NCBI RefSeq assembly: GCF_004348595.1
Contig: NZ_SMKD01000043.1
Coordinates: 1 to 40,228, forward strand
Length of the DNA stretch: 40,228 bases
Direction: 5' to 3'
From: Micromonospora sp. KC723
GTDB taxonomy: Bacteria > Actinomycetota > Actinomycetes > Mycobacteriales > Micromonosporaceae
The position numbers and the translations under genes were made by a program. Of the stretch, positions 24,027-35,098 are shown piece after piece (the stretch's first letter is position 1; every line of letters starts with the position of its first letter). Below the pieces are notes generated by a model. The model was not told where the DNA came from, searched no databases, and saw only the letters and a list, made by a program, of their open reading frames with translations.

Positions 24027-24521
24027 ATGGTCTACCGCTACTTCTACGACTGCGAGTTCATCGAGGACGGCCGGATCGTCGACCTCGTCTCGATCGGCGT
24101 CGTCGACGAGTACGGCCGCGAGTTCTACGCGGTCTCCACCGAGTTCGACGACTCCCGGGCGGTGCCCTGGGTGCGCCGCAACGTGCTCGACAAGCTCCCC
24201 TCCCCGGCCGACCGGGCCTGGCGGTCACGGGAGCGGATCCGCGACGAGCTGTACGACTTCCTGATGGCGCCGGTCCGCGACCGGCCGGGCGAGCAGCTCG
24301 AACTCTGGGCCTGGTACGCCGCGTACGACCACGTGGTGCTGGCCCAGCTCTGGGGTGCCATGCCGGCGCTGCCCCGGGAGATCCCCCGGTTCACCAAGGA
24401 GCTGCGTCAGCTCTGGGACGACCGGGGCCGGCCGCGGCTGCCCGAGGCCGACGCCGACCGGCACGACGCCCTGGTCGACGCCCGGCACAACCTGGCCCGC
24501 TGGCGGGCGATGACGGGCTGA
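24027..24521 (+). CDS. 3'-5' exoribonuclease, RNase AS family (Rv2179c-like)
   Basis: 164 residues from ATG 24027; ATG 24018 is three codons upstream and falls inside the putative -10 hexamer. The DEDDh set is complete: D8 and E10 in FYDCEF, Asp in AAYDHVVL, and His and Asp in HDALVDARHNL. Rv2179c is a small dimeric exoribonuclease with preference for poly(A) or A-rich 3' ends; the size and motif spacing here match it. It acts in the cytoplasm on RNA. In M. tuberculosis the gene neighbours aroG and the acyltransferase Rv2182c, and it holds the same relative position here. Confidence 0.9.
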   Translation: MVYRYFYDCEFIEDGRIVDLVSIGVVDEYGREFYAVSTEFDDSRAVPWVRRNVLDKLPSPADRAWRSRERIRDELYDFLMAPVRDRPGEQLELWAWYAAYDHVVLAQLWGAMPALPREIPRFTKELRQLWDDRGRPRLPEADADRHDALVDARHNLARWRAMTG

Positions 24522-24618
24522 GCCGGCCCCGTGATGACCGCCCGAGCGCCGGAGGTTTGACCCGCGGTGTCCCGGGCACGGTGCGGCGAAGGGAGGGACG
24601 GCGAAGGGGTGGTACGTC

Positions 24619-25122
24619 ATGAGCAGGCAGCCGACCGGCACCGCGAACGCCCGTCGCCGGGTGACCGAACTGGTCCGGGCCGCCCGGGTCGCCATGCTGA
24701 CCACGATCGGGGTGGACGGCCGGTTGGTCAGCCGCCCGATGGCGTTGCAGGAGGCCGAGTTCGACGGCGACCTGTGGTTCTTCGCCTCCGCCGGCTCGGC
24801 CAAGGTGCGCCAGATCCGGGTGAACCCGGAGGTCGCCGTCTCCTTCTCCGACCAGCGACGGCAGGTCTGGGTCTCGGTTTCGGGCAGCGCCCGGGAGGGC
24901 TACGACCGGGCGCGGGCCGAGCGGTTGTGGAACCCGGCGCTCACGGCGTGGTTCCCGGACGGCCTGGACACCCCGGGCCTGACCCTGATCAGGGTGCACG
25001 CCAGCTCGGCGGAGTACTGGGACTCGCCGGGCGGCACGGTGGTCGACCTGCTCGATGTCGCCCGGGCCGCGGTGACCGGCCGGCCGCCGCGCGCGGGGGA
25101 GAACGACCAGGTCAGCTACTGA
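24619..25122 (+). CDS. Pyridoxamine 5'-phosphate oxidase-fold protein (general stress protein 26-like)
   Basis: 167 residues; ATG 24619 follows a G-rich stretch (AAGGGGTGG). The split-barrel flavin-binding fold is indicated by VAMLTTIGVDGRLVSRPM, then DGDLWFFASAGSAKVRQIRVNPEVAVSFSD in order, and a Trp-containing segment AEYWDSPGG. These features fit the stress-protein 26 branch (Pyrid_ox_like), which binds FMN or F420, and not PdxH. Micromonosporaceae make F420, so either cofactor is possible. Substrate unknown; cytoplasmic. Confidence 0.85.
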   Translation: MSRQPTGTANARRRVTELVRAARVAMLTTIGVDGRLVSRPMALQEAEFDGDLWFFASAGSAKVRQIRVNPEVAVSFSDQRRQVWVSVSGSAREGYDRARAERLWNPALTAWFPDGLDTPGLTLIRVHASSAEYWDSPGGTVVDLLDVARAAVTGRPPRAGENDQVSY

Positions 25123-25174
25123 TCGGTAACCAGAACGGAGCCGGGGCGTTGTGTCGCCGTACACCCGCGCCTAC

Positions 25175-25180
25175 TACAGT
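25175..25180 (+). promoter_or_regulatory. Possible -10 upstream of the phosphofructokinase gene
   Basis: TACAGT at 25175-25180; a second candidate, TACCCT, is at 25237-25242. Both would give a transcript with a 5' leader containing the SD at 25273-25278. Neither has a convincing -35. Confidence 0.3.
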
Positions 25181-25289
25181 CGGCACTGACGGCCCGCCCC
25201 GGGCCGGCAATGGCGCCGATGGTCTGAGCTGACACATACCCTGGGGCTTATCCGGGCTTCACCTGATGCTCCAGGAGGATGAGCAGATC

Positions 25290-26318
25290 ATGCGTATCGG
25301 CGTGCTCACCGGCGGCGGCGACTGCCCAGGTCTCAACGCGGTCATTCGGGCGGTGGTCCGCAAGGGCGTCGCCAGTTACGGCCACGAGTTCGTAGGTTTC
25401 CAGGACGGCTGGAAGGGCCCGCTGGAGGGTCTGTCCAAGCCGCTGGGCATCGCGGAGGTCCGCGGCATCCTGCCGCGCGGCGGCACCATCCTCGGCTCGT
25501 CCCGGACCAACCCGTTCAAGATCGAGAACGGGGTGGAGCGGATCAAGGAGAACCTCGCCGCGCAGGGCGTGGACGCGCTCATCGCGATCGGCGGCGAGGA
25601 CACCCTCGGCGTCGCCACCAAGCTGCACGAGCTGGACGTCAAGGTCATCGGCGTGCCGAAGACCATCGACAACGACCTCGGTGCCACCGACTACACCTTC
25701 GGCTTCGACACCGCCGTCAACATCGCCATGGAGGCGATCGACCGGCTGCACACCACCGCCGAGAGCCACCACCGCACCCTGGTGGTCGAGGTGATGGGCC
25801 GGCACGCCGGCTGGATCGCCCTGCACGCCGGCCTCGCCGGTGGCGCCAACGTGATCCTGCTGCCCGAGCGGCAGTTCGACGTCGAGCAGGTCGCCGGGTA
25901 CGTCGAGAAGCGCTTCCAGCACCAGTACGCCCCGATCGTCGTGGTCGCCGAGGGCGCCCAGCCGCTGGACGGCCAGATGGTGCTGCACAACCAGGAGCTC
26001 GACGCGTTCGGCCACGTCCGCCTCGGCGGCATCGGCCAGTGGCTCGCCGAGCAGCTGGAGGCGAAGACCGGCAAGGAGGCCCGCACCGTCGTGCTCGGCC
26101 ACATCCAGCGCGGCGGCACCCCGACCGCCTTCGACCGGGTCCTCGCCACCCGCCTGGGCCTGCAGGCCATCGACGCGGCGCACGAGGGCGACTGGGGCAA
26201 GATGGTCGCGATGCAGAGCACGGACATCGTCCGGGTTCCGCTGGCCGAGGCCACCCGCGAGCTGAAGACCGTGCCGCTGGAGCGGTACGCCGAGGCCGAG
26301 GTCTTCTTCGGCAGCTGA
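25290..26318 (+). CDS. pfp: Group III 6-phosphofructokinase, predicted pyrophosphate-dependent
   Basis: 342 residues from ATG 25290 (AGGAGG at 25273-25278, 11 nt spacing; an ATG at 25266 lies before the SD). LTGGGDCPGLN is the phosphate loop, PKTIDND contains catalytic D127, and MGRHAGW and RGGTPTAFDR bind fructose-6-phosphate. Donor choice depends on residues 104 and 124: D104 (GGEDT, 101-105) and K124 (VPKTIDND) are both the pair found in pyrophosphate-dependent enzymes such as that of Amycolatopsis methanolica, whereas the ATP-dependent Streptomyces enzyme has Gly at 104. It is therefore predicted to use PPi and to work reversibly in glycolysis/gluconeogenesis. It is followed by proC 74 nt downstream. 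Confidence 0.93.
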   Translation: MRIGVLTGGGDCPGLNAVIRAVVRKGVASYGHEFVGFQDGWKGPLEGLSKPLGIAEVRGILPRGGTILGSSRTNPFKIENGVERIKENLAAQGVDALIAIGGEDTLGVATKLHELDVKVIGVPKTIDNDLGATDYTFGFDTAVNIAMEAIDRLHTTAESHHRTLVVEVMGRHAGWIALHAGLAGGANVILLPERQFDVEQVAGYVEKRFQHQYAPIVVVAEGAQPLDGQMVLHNQELDAFGHVRLGGIGQWLAEQLEAKTGKEARTVVLGHIQRGGTPTAFDRVLATRLGLQAIDAAHEGDWGKMVAMQSTDIVRVPLAEATRELKTVPLERYAEAEVFFGS

Positions 26319-26392
26319 TCGCCCGTTGGCCGGCGGCACGGTGGGGTGCACCCGCCGCGCCGCCGGCTCCCGCGACGGAAGGGGTACGACCG

Positions 26393-27211
26393 ATGGCACC
26401 CGCCCGGCACACGGTCGCGGTGATCGGCGCCGGCAAGATCGGCGAGTTGATGCTCTCCGGCCTGTTGCGCTCCGGCTGGCCCGTCGAGCGGTTGCTGGCC
26501 ACCGCCCGGCGGCCGGCCCGCGCGGAGGAGCTGACCGCCCGGTACGGCGTACGGGTGGTGGACAACCTCACCGCGGTCGAGGAGGCGGCGGTGCTGGCGA
26601 TCTCGGTGAAGCCGCAGGACGCGGGCGTGCTGCTCGACGAGATCGGTCCCAAGGTGCCGGCCGACAAGCTGGTGATCTCGCTCTGCGCCGGTCTGCCCAC
26701 CACCTTCTTCGCCCGGCGACTGCCCGGGGGCACCCCGGTCGTGCGGGTGATGACGAACACCCCGGCCCTGGTCGACCAGGCGATGAGCGCCATCTCCGCC
26801 GGCGCGCACGCCACCGGTGAGCATCTCGCCCTGGCGGAGGAGATGTTCAGCCCGCTCGGTGTCACGATCCGGGTGCCCGAGTCCCAGCAGGACGCGGTGA
26901 CCGCGCTCTCCGGCTCCGGTCCGGCGTACTTCTACCTGCTGGTCGAGGCCATGATCGACGCGGGGATCCTGCTCGGCCTGCCCCGGCAGGTCGCGCACGA
27001 GTTGATCGTGCAGACCGCGATCGGCTCGGCGGTGATGCTCCGCGACTCCGGCGAGCACCCGGTCAAGCTCCGCGAGGCGGTCACCTCGCCGGCCGGCACC
27101 ACCATCTCGGCCGTACGCGAGCTGGAGAAGCACGGCGTACGGGCCGCTCTGCTGGCCGCGCTGGAGGCGGCCCGGGACCGCGCCCGCGAGCTGGCGGCCC
27201 AGGCGGACTGA
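26393..27211 (+). CDS. proC: Pyrroline-5-carboxylate reductase
   Basis: 272 residues from ATG 26393, with GGAAGGGG about nine nt upstream. The NAD(P)-binding loop is VIGAGKIGELML. VMTNTPALV and the signature ALSGSGPAYFYLLVEAMIDAG bind the substrate, and TSPAGTTISAVRELEKHGVR closes the C-terminal dimer domain. It reduces 1-pyrroline-5-carboxylate to L-proline in the cytoplasm, the last step of proline synthesis. Length and motifs are normal. Confidence 0.95.
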   Translation: MAPARHTVAVIGAGKIGELMLSGLLRSGWPVERLLATARRPARAEELTARYGVRVVDNLTAVEEAAVLAISVKPQDAGVLLDEIGPKVPADKLVISLCAGLPTTFFARRLPGGTPVVRVMTNTPALVDQAMSAISAGAHATGEHLALAEEMFSPLGVTIRVPESQQDAVTALSGSGPAYFYLLVEAMIDAGILLGLPRQVAHELIVQTAIGSAVMLRDSGEHPVKLREAVTSPAGTTISAVRELEKHGVRAALLAALEAARDRARELAAQAD

Positions 27212-27296
27212 AGCTCCTCGGGCTGCCTGGGCGGCCCGGAGTGGAGGCTGACCGCTGGGCGACCCCGGGCGGGCTGCCGGCCGGCGGGCGGTGCCC

Positions 27297-27302
27297 CATA
27301 CT
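27297..27302 (+). promoter_or_regulatory. -10 hexamer for leaderless DUF2203 gene
   Basis: CATACT, six nt before GTG 27309, with no SD between. A GTG at 27291 lies upstream of the hexamer and is an unlikely start. Confidence 0.45.
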
Positions 27303-27308
27303 GGCCGG

Positions 27309-27659
27309 GTGTTCACTCTCGCCCAGGCGCGTCACCTGGCGGCCACCCTGCGTCCCCGCGTCGACGAGCTGATCCGGCTCCGCGCCGACCTGGCCGAACT
27401 CCGTGCCGACCTGGCCGCACACGGCGTCTCGGTGCTCGGCGGGGTGGCCGAGGTGAAGGCGCTGGAGGCCCGGCTGCACGCCGTGCTGGAGGAGTTGAAC
27501 TCCCACGACATCCAGGTCAAGGGCATCGCCCCGGTGCTGCTGGACTTCCCGGGCGAGCGGGACGGCCGCGCGGTGCTCTGGTGCTGGCTGGAGGGGGACT
27601 CCGACGTGCGCTGGTACCACCGGGTGGAGTGCGGCTTCGCCGGCCGCCGCCCGGTCTGA
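27309..27659 (+). CDS. DUF2203 family protein
   Basis: 116 residues from GTG 27309, placed by the CATACT hexamer six nt upstream. FTLAQARHL at the N-terminus, a coiled-coil-like helix (about 15-65) and a conserved C-terminal segment (IKGIAPVLLDFP-like, then LCWLEGDSDVRWYH-like: here VKGIAPVLLDFP and WCWLEGDSDVRWYHRV) are the family pattern. The function of the family is not known. It stands alone between proC and the GNAT gene, both co-directional, and appears to be cytoplasmic. Confidence 0.82.
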   Translation: MFTLAQARHLAATLRPRVDELIRLRADLAELRADLAAHGVSVLGGVAEVKALEARLHAVLEELNSHDIQVKGIAPVLLDFPGERDGRAVLWCWLEGDSDVRWYHRVECGFAGRRPV

Positions 27660-27680
27660 CCCGCGCCTCCCGCCGTCGGG

Positions 27681-27686
27681 TACGGT
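27681..27686 (+). promoter_or_regulatory. -10 hexamer for leaderless GNAT gene
   Basis: TACGGT, six nt before GTG 27693 (CCGGTG spacer). It favours the second of two tandem GTG codons as the start. Confidence 0.5.
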
Positions 27687-27692
27687 CCGGTG

Positions 27693-28175
27693 GTGATCGC
27701 GGTACGGCGGGCCGACGGCCGGGACGCGGCGGGGATCGTCCGGCTGCGTGGGGTGATGCTGGCGTCGATGGACGGCGTCGAGCCACCGCCCGGGCCCTGG
27801 CAGGAGGCGGCCCGCCAGGTGCTGCGGGACCGGTTGGGTGGGCCGGAGGCGGCGATGGCCGTCTTCGTGGTGGACGCGCCCGACCGGCCGGGCGTCCTGG
27901 CGGCCTGCGCGACCGGCACCATCGACCTGCGGCTCGGTAGCCCCGGCAACCCCACCGGCCGCACCGGCTACGTCTTCAACGTGGTCACCGAGCCCGGCTA
28001 CCGGCGGCGCGGCTACGCGCGGGCGTGCCTGGCGGCGCTGCTCGACTGGTACCGGGAGCGGGGCGTGGGCCGGGTCGACCTGCGGGCGTCGGTGGAGGGT
28101 GAGTCGCTCTACCGTTCGCTCGGTTTCGCCGACGTGTCCGGCCCGACCCTGCGACTGCGCCTGCCGGCGTCCTGA
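27693..28175 (+). CDS. GNAT-family N-acetyltransferase
   Basis: 160 residues from GTG 27693; GTG 27690 immediately before it is less consistent with the -10 spacing. The GNAT core reads RRADGRDAAGIVRLR (strand 1/helix 1), then YVFNVVTEPGYRRRGYARA, in which R-x-x-G-x-A-type RRRGYA is the acetyl-CoA pyrophosphate loop, and LYRSLGF at the C-terminus. Acceptor unknown. It is 8 nt upstream of a second GNAT gene, so the two probably form an operon. Confidence 0.9.
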   Translation: MIAVRRADGRDAAGIVRLRGVMLASMDGVEPPPGPWQEAARQVLRDRLGGPEAAMAVFVVDAPDRPGVLAACATGTIDLRLGSPGNPTGRTGYVFNVVTEPGYRRRGYARACLAALLDWYRERGVGRVDLRASVEGESLYRSLGFADVSGPTLRLRLPAS

Positions 28176-28183
28176 GGAGCGTC

Positions 28184-28732
28184 ATGTTCGCCCTGCCGTT
28201 GACCGACACCGCCGAGCTGCGCCCGCTGTCGCCGTGGCACGCGGAGGAGTTCCTGGCCAACCTGGACCGGTGCCGGGAGCACATCTCGCCCTGGGTGGGC
28301 CCGTCCTTCGTGGCCACCGACCTCGACTCCGCCCGCCAGGTGCTGCAACGCTACGCGGACCGGTGGGCCCGCGACGACGGCGGCATCTGGGGGATCTGGG
28401 ACGCCGGCGTGCTGGTCGGCGGCGTGATGTTCCTGTCGTTGGATGTGGCGGAGGGCGTCTGCGAGGCCGGCTGCTGGCTGGAGCCAGCCGCCGAGGGGCG
28501 GGGGCTGGTGACCCGGGCGGCGGGCCGGATCATCGACTGGGCGATCCGGGATCGGGGCGTCCACCGGGTGGAGTGGCACACCAACGCCCGCAACGCCCGC
28601 AGCATCGCCGTGGCCCGGCGACTGGGCATGACCCTCGACGGCACCCTGCGGCAGCGTTACCCGGGCCAGTCCGGCCGCATCGACGTCGAGGTCTGGTCGG
28701 TGCTCGCCCCGGAGTGGCGCGCCCCGGCGTGA
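28184..28732 (+). CDS. GNAT-family N-acetyltransferase (RimJ/RimL type)
   Basis: 182 residues; ATG 28184 follows GAGGAG with seven nt spacing. The RimJ/RimL pattern is visible: LRPLSPWHAEEFLANLDRCREHISPW at the N-terminus, AGCWLEPAAEGRGLVTRAA with the acetyl-CoA loop, and WHTNARNARSIAVARRLGM before the C-terminal strand. Members acetylate N-terminal amines of ribosomal proteins or small molecules; which applies here is not known. Confidence 0.9.
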   Translation: MFALPLTDTAELRPLSPWHAEEFLANLDRCREHISPWVGPSFVATDLDSARQVLQRYADRWARDDGGIWGIWDAGVLVGGVMFLSLDVAEGVCEAGCWLEPAAEGRGLVTRAAGRIIDWAIRDRGVHRVEWHTNARNARSIAVARRLGMTLDGTLRQRYPGQSGRIDVEVWSVLAPEWRAPA

Positions 28733-28813
28733 CGGCGCGGCGGCCCGTGTCGCTCCCTGCCCGCCTGCCCGGCGCGGTCGGGGCGGGGGCGTGGTGGTCC
28801 CGACCGGCGGTTG

Positions 28814-28831
28814 CCCGCCACGCCCGGCGGG
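28814..28831. terminator. Hairpin between convergent GNAT and glutathione peroxidase genes
   Basis: CCCGCC (28814-28819), loop ACGCCC, GGCGGG (28826-28831), in the 120-nt gap between the two stop codons. No T-tract. Confidence 0.4.
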
Positions 28832-28852
28832 GCAGGTGCTTCCGGTCCCTTC

Positions 28853-29341
28853 TCAGGTGGGCAGGGTCTTCTCGATCGCCTCGCGCAGCTCGGCGGAGTC
28901 GGGCGTGACCGTCGGGGCGAACCGGGCGGCCACCGTGCCGTCCGGCGCGACCAGGAACTTCTCGAAGTTCCACCGCACGTCGCCGGTGTGTCCCCCGGCG
29001 TCGGCGGTGTCGACCAGTTCGGCGTAGAGCGGGTGCCGGGCCGGTCCGTTGACGTCGACCTTCTCCGTCATGGGGAAGGTCGTGCCGTAGGTGATCCGGC
29101 AGAACTCGCTGATCTCGTCGGCGGTGCCGGGTTCCTGGCCGGCGAACTGGTTGCACGGCACGCCGAGCACCACCAGCCCCCGGTCGGCGTACTCGCGGTG
29201 GAGTCGTTCCAGGCCGGCGTACTGCGGGGTGAGGCCGCAGCGGGAGGCGACGTTCACCACGAGCAGCGCCCGGCCCCGGTACGCGTCGAGCCGGGCCGGG
29301 CCGCCGGCCAGGGCGTCGATCTCGATGTCGAAGACGGTCAT
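28853..29341 (-). CDS. Glutathione peroxidase-family thiol peroxidase
   Basis: 162 residues from ATG 29341, set by TACCCT six nt upstream. Motif 1 is NVASRCGLTPQ with peroxidatic C35, motif 2 is VPCNQFAGQEPG with the conserved Gln, and motif 3 is WNFEKFLV with Trp and Asn. Cys replaces selenocysteine. Bacterial members generally reduce H2O2 and lipid hydroperoxides with thioredoxin; actinomycetes lack glutathione and use mycothiol, so thioredoxin or mycothiol is the likely reductant. No signal peptide, so cytoplasmic. It diverges from the chitinase gene. Confidence 0.92.
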   Translation of the reverse strand: MTVFDIEIDALAGGPARLDAYRGRALLVVNVASRCGLTPQYAGLERLHREYADRGLVVLGVPCNQFAGQEPGTADEISEFCRITYGTTFPMTEKVDVNGPARHPLYAELVDTADAGGHTGDVRWNFEKFLVAPDGTVAARFAPTVTPDSAELREAIEKTLPT

Positions 29342-29347
29342 GCCGCG

Positions 29348-29353
29348 AGGGTA
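29348..29353 (-). promoter_or_regulatory. -10 hexamer for leaderless glutathione peroxidase gene
   Basis: TACCCT on the minus strand, six nt (CGCGGC) before ATG 29341. No SD precedes the start. Confidence 0.5.
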
Positions 29354-29405
29354 CGCGTCCGGGGTGGTGGGCCGGTGTGGGACGACGAATCGACGTATGT
29401 GCATC

Positions 29406-29435
29406 TTGACGAAGTGGCGACGGCGTGAGTAGCTT
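29406..29435 (+). promoter_or_regulatory. Chitinase promoter (-35 TTGACG, -10 TAGCTT)
   Basis: TTGACG at 29406-29411 and TAGCTT at 29430-29435 are separated by 18 nt, a good match to a housekeeping-sigma promoter. The predicted transcript start is near 29442, about 40 nt before the chitinase ATG. Confidence 0.65.
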
Positions 29436-29448
29436 CTCCCCATCTACT

Positions 29449-29459
29449 GGAAAGTTTCC
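29449..29459. promoter_or_regulatory. Palindromic operator candidate in the chitinase leader
   Basis: GGAAA-G-TTTCC, followed by TAA, just downstream of the predicted transcript start and upstream of the SD (GGGGAGG at 29469-29475). From memory, related TTAGGAAAGTTTCCTAA-like palindromes precede actinobacterial secreted glycoside hydrolase genes and are bound by ROK-family repressors such as CsnR. The left half is imperfect here. This suggests repression by road-block, relieved by chito-oligosaccharides. Confidence 0.5.
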
Positions 29460-29481
29460 TAACTGTTTGGGGAGGTGCCAC

Positions 29482-31059
<1,578 letters not shown>

Positions 31060-31176
31060 CCCCTGCCCGCGCCGGTCTCCGGTTCGTCGGTGGAACATCA
31101 TGGATGTCTGCGGGGGAGTGGGACAGCCGTGGCGTTCCACCCACCGGGCGGCCCTCGAGGGTGGCATGATGGCGAT

Positions 31177-31198
31177 CACATCGGGATTGATCGATGTG
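31177..31198. promoter_or_regulatory. Inverted repeat upstream of the lipoprotein gene
   Basis: CACATCG (31177-31183) and CGATGTG (31192-31198) form a perfect 7-bp dyad with an 8-nt centre, ending 41 nt before ATG 31240. The 22-bp size suits a dimeric regulator. A CATGAT hexamer at 31165-31170 could be the -10. Confidence 0.45.
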
Positions 31199-31239
31199 GC
31201 AGACTCGCTCGGCATCTCGACGTCCCCGAGGAGGGGCCC

Positions 31240-31716
31240 ATGGGTCCGAGGCACCGCGCGGCCAGCGTCGCCGCGCTCGCGCTCCTGCCGCTGTCCCTGC
31301 TCGGCTGCGGGATCGGCGGCGACGGCGAAAACGACGCCCCCCTCGGACGCGCCCCCGCCGAGGAGGCCGCCACGAAGTCCCGCGAGCGGGTGCAGGCCTA
31401 CCTCGACGCCATGTCCGCCAAGGACGTCGACGCCGGGCGCAGCCAGCTCTGCGCCCCGATGCACACCGCCTTCGACGCGGGGGCCACCGGCCCGAACGGG
31501 GACTTCGCCGACCACTTCGAGGTACCCAGAACCGCCATCACCGACATCCGCACCGGTCCGGGCGGGCAGGAGGTCAGCGCCGTGGTGACCGTGGCGGTCG
31601 GCGCGAAGGAGGCGGACCGGCGGCTGCTGTTCACCGTCACCCGCAGCGGAGCCGACTGGTGCATCTCGGGTGAGACGGCCGGCGGAGCCGACCCCGAGAC
31701 CTCCGTCACTCCCTGA
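31240..31716 (+). CDS. Putative lipoprotein
   Basis: 158 residues from ATG 31240 with GAGGAGGGG upstream. The signal peptide (Arg-rich start, hydrophobic AALALLPLSLLG) ends in the lipobox LLGC, so the mature protein is lipidated on that Cys and faces the outside. An acidic/Ala-rich stretch follows, then a small alpha-plus-beta domain (about 45-158) with VQAYLDAMSAKDVDAG and VTVAVGAKEADRRLLFTVTRSGADWCI, which resembles NTF2-like or DUF4878-type lipoproteins. Two Cys (in SQLCAP and DWCIS) could form a disulfide. Ligand unknown. Confidence 0.82.
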   Translation: MGPRHRAASVAALALLPLSLLGCGIGGDGENDAPLGRAPAEEAATKSRERVQAYLDAMSAKDVDAGRSQLCAPMHTAFDAGATGPNGDFADHFEVPRTAITDIRTGPGGQEVSAVVTVAVGAKEADRRLLFTVTRSGADWCISGETAGGADPETSVTP

Positions 31717-34213
<2,497 letters not shown>

Positions 34214-34216
<3 letters not shown>

Positions 34217-34234
34217 GGCCGGCCCGTCGCCTCA
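34214..34234. terminator. Hairpin whose arms are the stop codons of ltaE and nfo
   Basis: TGAGGC (34214-34219), 9-nt loop, GCCTCA (34229-34234). The first three bases are the TGA of ltaE; the last three are the complement of the nfo stop TGA. The dyad is perfect and symmetric between the convergent genes. Confidence 0.55.
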
Positions 34235-35098
34235 CGGCCGGAGGCGCTTGAGGGTGGCGATGTCGGCGGCGTGGCCCTCGTGCTCCTCCGTCGGGGTCTC
34301 CACCACCACCGGGACGCCGGCGGTGGCCGGGTGGGCCATCAGCTCGGCGAACGCCGGTTCGCCGATGCTGCCCTTGCCGATGTTCTCGTGCCGGTCACGG
34401 GTGGAGCCGCACAGGTCCTTGGAGTCGTTGGCGTGGATCAGCCGCAGCCGGTCCGCCCCGACCGTGGCCACCAGTGTGTCCAGCGTCGCCGTCATGCCGC
34501 CCTCGGCCGCCAGGTCGTGTCCGGCCGCCCAGGCGTGACAGGTGTCGAAGCAGACCCCCAGCCCCGGGTGGCGGTCCACCGCGTCCAGGTACGGGCCGAG
34601 CTGCTCCACCCGGGAGGCGAGCGACCGCCCGCCGCCGGCGCTCGGCTCGACCAGCAGCATCGGCCCGCCGGCCGCAGTGGCCTGGTCCAGCAGGGGCAGC
34701 AGTGTCTCGCGTACCTGCCGCAGGGCCGCCTCGGCGTACCCGGCGTCGACCGCGCTGCCGGCATGGAACACCACGCCGGCGGCGCCGATGGCCCGGCCCC
34801 GTCGCAGCGCGTGCGCCAGGGTCTGCGCCGAGCGCTGCACCGTCGCCGGGGTGGGTGAGCCCAGGTTCACCAGCAGGGACGCGTGGATGAAGACCAGCAC
34901 GCCCCGCTCGCCGCAGCCGTCCCGGAACAGGCTGTCCTGCGCCGGGTCGCCGGCGGGCAGCGCCCAGCCGCGCGAGTTGGAGACGTAGACCTGCGCCACC
35001 TCGGAGCCGCACGCGTCGGCGTACGGCAGGGCCCTCTTCGCCAGCCCGCCCGCGGTCGGGGTGTGCGAGCCGACCGGGCGGCGGGTCGCGGCCGTCAC
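34232..35098 (-). CDS. nfo: Endonuclease IV (deoxyribonuclease IV)
   Basis: 288 residues from GTG 35098, which overlaps the kinase stop as GTGA; GTG 35104 is an alternative two codons earlier. AP-endonuclease family 2 zinc ligands: FHAGS (His), LVEPSAG (Glu), CFDTCHAWAAG (Asp and His), HANDSKDLCGSTRDRHENIGKG (His and Asp/His cluster) and VVETP (Glu). It cleaves DNA 5' of abasic sites and removes 3' blocking groups in base excision repair. Coexpressed with the kinase gene, as judged by the overlap. Confidence 0.92.
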   Translation of the reverse strand: MTAATRRPVGSHTPTAGGLAKRALPYADACGSEVAQVYVSNSRGWALPAGDPAQDSLFRDGCGERGVLVFIHASLLVNLGSPTPATVQRSAQTLAHALRRGRAIGAAGVVFHAGSAVDAGYAEAALRQVRETLLPLLDQATAAGGPMLLVEPSAGGGRSLASRVEQLGPYLDAVDRHPGLGVCFDTCHAWAAGHDLAAEGGMTATLDTLVATVGADRLRLIHANDSKDLCGSTRDRHENIGKGSIGEPAFAELMAHPATAGVPVVVETPTEEHEGHAADIATLKRLRP

